This document shows, one piece after another, positions 60,300 through 64,000 of a DNA stretch of 64,000 nucleotides. Where the stretch lies: NCBI RefSeq assembly GCF_000003855.2, contig NW_003101680.1, positions 186,001 through 250,000 of the forward strand. Direction: 5' to 3'. How positions within the stretch are numbered: position 1 is the stretch's first letter; each line of letters opens with the position of its first letter. Origin of the DNA: Blastomyces gilchristii SLH14081 (lineage: Eukaryota > Ascomycota > Eurotiomycetes > Onygenales > Ajellomycetaceae). The notes below the pieces were generated by a model. That model was given only the letters and a program-made list of their open reading frames with translations, made no database searches and was not told where the DNA came from. The position numbers and the translations under genes are program-made.

Positions 60300-61000
60300 A
60301 TACACTGTAAACTGTTCATCTCAGTAGAAACTTATTATCTTATAGACTAGAATTTACAAATAACAGTGTTAATATCTTTATCATAATCAGGTTTTTAGCA
60401 AAGACTGTATCATTCTGACTTATCAGAATTCACAGTATGAAAGTCATGTCTCAGCTTCTTCAGATATCTTATCTGCTCAGATGATTCTTAAGTGAACTCA
60501 TTTATCTTATCAGAATATTCTTATCACTGAATCTTGAATCAGAGCTTATAATCTCACTTCTCTGAGTTAATAATCTCTTTGATCTGATATTCTCTTTCAC
60601 TCTCTAGTACTTTATAAATAGAGTGATGAGTCACAGAGTTCTCTTCTGAGAATTTCCTGTATTTATAGAGTAAAAAGATATGAAAAATATTATACATCTG
60701 CAACTCAGGTGACAGTTTCAATCTATAGAACTATAAGCTAACTTTCTTTATAATCTTATAAGACTCTGTTTATAAGAGATTCAGCTTCTTATTAGATCTC
60801 TATATAATGATGTTTTCTAGACTCAGTCAGACTCTATTATCTTTCTTAAAACTCTTTATAATATACTTAGAGTTATAGTATCTCTTTTAATACTCTTAGA
60901 TCTTTCTCAAGAATTCATAAGCCTTCTTCTGAATATTCTGAATTCTCTCAGCCTGTTTATAGATATCATCACACTCTATAGTGTACTCTTGCAGGTTTAT
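60300..61000 (-). pseudogene. GyD integrase C-terminus and chromodomain
   Basis: At 60485-60600 the minus strand reads EREYQIKEIINSEK-DYKL-FKIQ--EYSDKINEFT-ES. With TGA at Trp positions this fits a chromodomain ('yeVEkIld.r...g...ylVkWkGy..e.nTWEp'). Confidence 0.72.
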
Positions 61001-61249
61001 CAAGATTATTCACACATAAGTCTCAGTGAGTATCTCAAAGAGAGTTTTATCTGTGCTAATATGCTTTGAGTTATTGTATATGAACTCTGTGAGTGATAAT
61101 CAATACACTCAGTTATCTTGATTATAATTAACAAAGCACTGCAGATACTGTTTTAATATACTTATCAGATGCTCTATCTGATCATCTGTCTGTTAATAAA
61201 AAGCTATACTTAGATCTTGTGAGATCTTCAGTATGATTATCAGATCAGA

Positions 61250-61700
61250 TCAGAACTTCTCTGTAAAGATTAATTCTCTATCTGAGATAATATTCACAGA
61301 TAATTCATGCAACTGAATCATATTACAGATGAAAATATGAGTTAAATTCTTTGACTTTAAGTTCTTACAGATGACTATAAAGTGTGTCATCTTAATAAAG
61401 TAATTTACTATTATCAGCACACTGTCAAAGCAGGTATTATATATGTTCTTACTTTCAGAGAGACTTATAAGAGTGTTCATTTCTAGCTGTTCTCAAGATT
61501 CTCACAGAATGAATAGAGAAGCAAGTTCTTGATATAATGTAAACTATACTATCTATGAATTCTGATAAATAGTATAAGAATTCACTATCTTCTTTATAAG
61601 TTCTTGTATTTTCAGTCAGAAGTATTTTCTTATAAGTAACTTATGAGTTTTAGTATCTGTAAAATAATCTGTTAGAGAAGAGTTATGATATCTTTTAATA
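61250..61700 (-). pseudogene. GyD integrase core
   Basis: Frame 61250-61480: SLSESKNIYNTCFDSVLIIV, YFIKMTHFIVICKNL, MIQLHELSVNIISDRELIF. The second catalytic Asp is kept (IISDRE); in the VD position Asn stands (IIVN). Confidence 0.82.
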
Positions 61701-62249
61701 AGTTCTATACATAGAAACTTATTCATAGATATATAAATTCAGCTCTCTCTTTATAAGAGATTATTTAAGTTTCTTCAATTCTTTATTTCTGCAGGATTGA
61801 TTTCTGTTATAAGTAGTTTTTAAATATACTGAGTATATTCATTCTTCAGTTGCAGTTCAGATAATCTGAATAGAAGATCTTATAAAGACTTATACTCTGT
61901 TTTCTCTTATATCAGATCTTTCACAGTGCTTCTCAAAGTCTACAAACTTCTCAGATTATAGATACTCTCTTCAAGAATTCTCACAGAGATCTTCAGAGTG
62001 TTGACTCTCAGTGTTATAGAGAGTAGTTGTACAGACTTCTTCTCTCTCTTCTCTCTCTTCTCTTATAAGAGATTAAGAGACTCTTCAGTTAATCTCTTTA
62101 TAACACTCAGTCTGAGCATCTTCTAAAGCTTTTCTATCTTCTCTAGTCTCTCTGTATCTGTCATTCTGATCTTCTTAACATAGTCTGATCTGTGAGAGAA
62201 TTCATCTGCTGAGTTCTTAGTTCTCTTGATATACTCTATCTTAAATCAG

Positions 62250-63500
62250 AACTCACTCAGTCTCTAAACTCAGTAGATCTGCTACTGCAAGAGTTTCTTG
62301 ATTAAAGTAAACTATTACAAGCTGTTATAATCAGTTCTAACAGTAATCACTGTTATAAGACTCTCAAAGTAGTGATATCAGTGATGAAAGAATTTCATTA
62401 TTATAAGAAGCTCTTGATTATAAATATCATAGTTGATCTCTATGAGTTGCATCTTCTGTGAGAAAAAGATCACTGAAACTCAGTTCTTATTTAACTGTAG
62501 TTATAAGATTATTTCTGAAATTGTAAAGAAGAAGATATCTGTCTTCAATCTGATTAAGAGTAAGAGATTAAAGTGAAACAGTATTACTGTGTCTGTAAAT
62601 ATCTATTTCAATCTTACAAAGACTCTGTAAGCTTCTGAGATAAGAAAGTTCTCATAGTTCTCTCTTCTTAATAATCTTTTCATTCTTTATTCACAGAATG
62701 ACTTCTTCTTGTTTTCACTCTTCAGCATGTCTGTAAGAATTAAGAAGATTCTTATAAATACACAGATAAACTGTCTATAGAAATTCACAAAGCTCAGAAA
62801 GATCTGAATCTTATAAATACTAGTTAATTCTGATTATAATAGAATAGTCTTAACTTATAAAGATTTCATCTGAATATCATCTGCAGTGATTACATATTCT
62901 AGAAAATTAATTCAATAGATACTGAAGTTGCACTTTATAAGCTTAATATACAGTTCTATCTCATCTAAGATCTTTAATACACTTTCTATATACTCAGTAT
63001 GTTCTTTCTTCTTTATAAAGTACATCATCACATTATTTAGATATATTATTACAAAGATATTCAGATATATATAAAGTGTTTTATTAATAACAGACTGAAA
63101 TGTTATGAGAGTATTAGTCAAATCAAAAGATATTACTAGATATTTAAATAATCTCAGTACAGTTCTAAAGACAGTCTTTTATTCATTCTCAGATTATATT
63201 CACAGTTATATATATATATTAATTACATTCAGTTATATAAATATGACACCTCTTATAAGACAGTTAATTACATTCTTAATCAGAGATAGAAAATAGTGAC
63301 TCTTTATTATCTTGAAGTTCAGATTACAGTAGTCTATATATAATCTGAGATCTTCATTCTTCTTCTTTATAAATATCACAGAGACTTTCACAGAGATCTG
63401 TGAAGATTAGATAAAGTTATTTTTCAGATTCTTCTTTACATAGATCTGCAAGATCTCTGTCTTATAATGAAAGAGCTTATATATTAATTCTCAGAAGAAT
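62250..63500 (-). pseudogene. GyD reverse transcriptase and RNase H
   Basis: Frame 62912-63121: MTNTLITFQSVINKTLYIYL, then FVIIYLNNVMMYF and YIKLIKCNF. This is the gypsy RT core with the catalytic YLDD now YLNN. RNase H follows to about 62270. Protease should lie toward 64000 but is not recognisable. Confidence 0.82.
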
Positions 63501-64000
63501 TTCTGCTCTTCTACTAAATCTATTATCAGATTCTTCTTATGATGAGAAGAAAGCTCAGCTGTCTTTGCTGAACTGAACATCTCTATGAGATCTCAGTATT
63601 TCTCTGATATCTGAAGCTCAGTTTTCATGATCACAAAGTTCTCAGACATTTATAAAGTTATTATATAGATAAGCTTATCTTCTCTAATTAACTCTATAGT
63701 ATTAACTGATTCTATCTCTGTGAGTGAGTCTGTCAACACTGATCAGAAGTATAAACCTGACTTATAGACAGCTATGTACAGATTGTATCTTTAAAGTTAT
63801 ACAAGTTTTAAATATATATTATCTGTGATATCTGTAATAATCACAGTTTTTATAAATCTTCTTCAGATTTCAGAGAGATCTTACAATTCAAAGATAATTC
63901 TTATAAGTTTCTCAGCTCTCAGATCTGAGTTCTCACACTCTGCTTATAATAAGAGCAGATTCTCAGTTTTTATTATTCATCTTATTCACTTCACAAGCTT
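63501..64000 (-). other. GyD upstream coding region, decayed
   Basis: By position the RT N-terminus and protease; no motif recognised. Confidence 0.4.

Larger units (their letters stand above)
58374..64000 (-). mobile_element. Ty3/gypsy chromovirus GyD, runs off the window
   Basis: The left LTR is 58374-58631 (TGTAAGAATAAG to TTCTTACA), followed by a polypurine-tract complement CTTCTCCCTCTCT. Reading leftward on the minus strand the coding order is RT, integrase, chromodomain, LTR. The 5' LTR and gag lie beyond 64000, so the TSD (expected TTCAT) cannot be checked. Strongly hypermutated. Confidence 0.82.

Overview
The window looks like nuclear DNA of a filamentous ascomycete (Pezizomycotina-type), from an AT-rich, transposon-packed compartment that has been heavily hit by a RIP-like C-to-T mutation process. 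The evidence is the set of fungal families present: Ty3/gypsy chromoviruses, a Ty1/copia element, a Tad1-like LINE with RNase H, a hAT element and its MITE, a tRNA-derived SINE, and decayed BCS1-like AAA ATPase, BTB and MADS-like genes. Damage is almost entirely C-to-T/G-to-A. Tryptophan TGG codons have become TGA far more often than TAG, and CC/GG and CG are depleted while CA/TG stays common. I found no intact host gene and no functional RNA gene.

Most of the window is one nested stack of elements that can be taken apart from target-site duplications (TSDs). Left block: a ~140-bp repeat of unknown family occurs intact at 531-668. A second copy (4147-4255 plus 23200-23227) is split by a copia element (4256-23194, TSD GTTCT, 95-bp LTRs). 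The copia was itself entered by chromovirus GyB (6737-14916, TSD AGTGT, 533-bp LTRs) and chromovirus GyA-1 (14967-20018, TSD GAGAT, 332-bp LTRs). GyB carries a fresh SINE (13371-13740, 14-bp TSD). GyA-1 carries a hAT-type MITE (15414-15919, TSD GATATTGT) and has lost about 1.2 kb of integrase relative to its sister GyA-3.

Between the stacks lie less-mutated islands with gene relics: BTB and MADS-like sequences (2288-3665) and two BCS1-like ATPase pseudogenes (23641-24423 on +, 25828-27005 on -).

Right block: a gypsy element GyC-E (pieces 27010-27570, 35229-38646, 57059-58373, minus strand) was entered by a Tad1-like LINE (27571-35215, 13-bp TSD), by a second member of its own family, GyC-G (38647-57054, 166/167-bp LTRs), and by chromovirus GyD (58374 to beyond the window end). 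GyC-G contains a hAT transposon (39431 onward), which contains the full-length chromovirus GyA-3 (42002-47733, TSD ACCTG), and a second SINE (53450-53824, 13-bp TSD).

The points of most biological interest are: a hypermutation signature that favours CpC and CpG rather than CpA; a SINE whose 3' end matches the 3' end of the resident LINE, which suggests a parasite/host pair; a LINE insertion that starts with a short fragment of GyA gag and an unmutated region with a 155-bp tandem repeat; a matched hAT/MITE pair; and conversion of the reverse-transcriptase catalytic Asp to Asn in nearly every element. Coordinates, TSDs and alignments were read by eye. Domain calls are from recognised motifs, not database searches.
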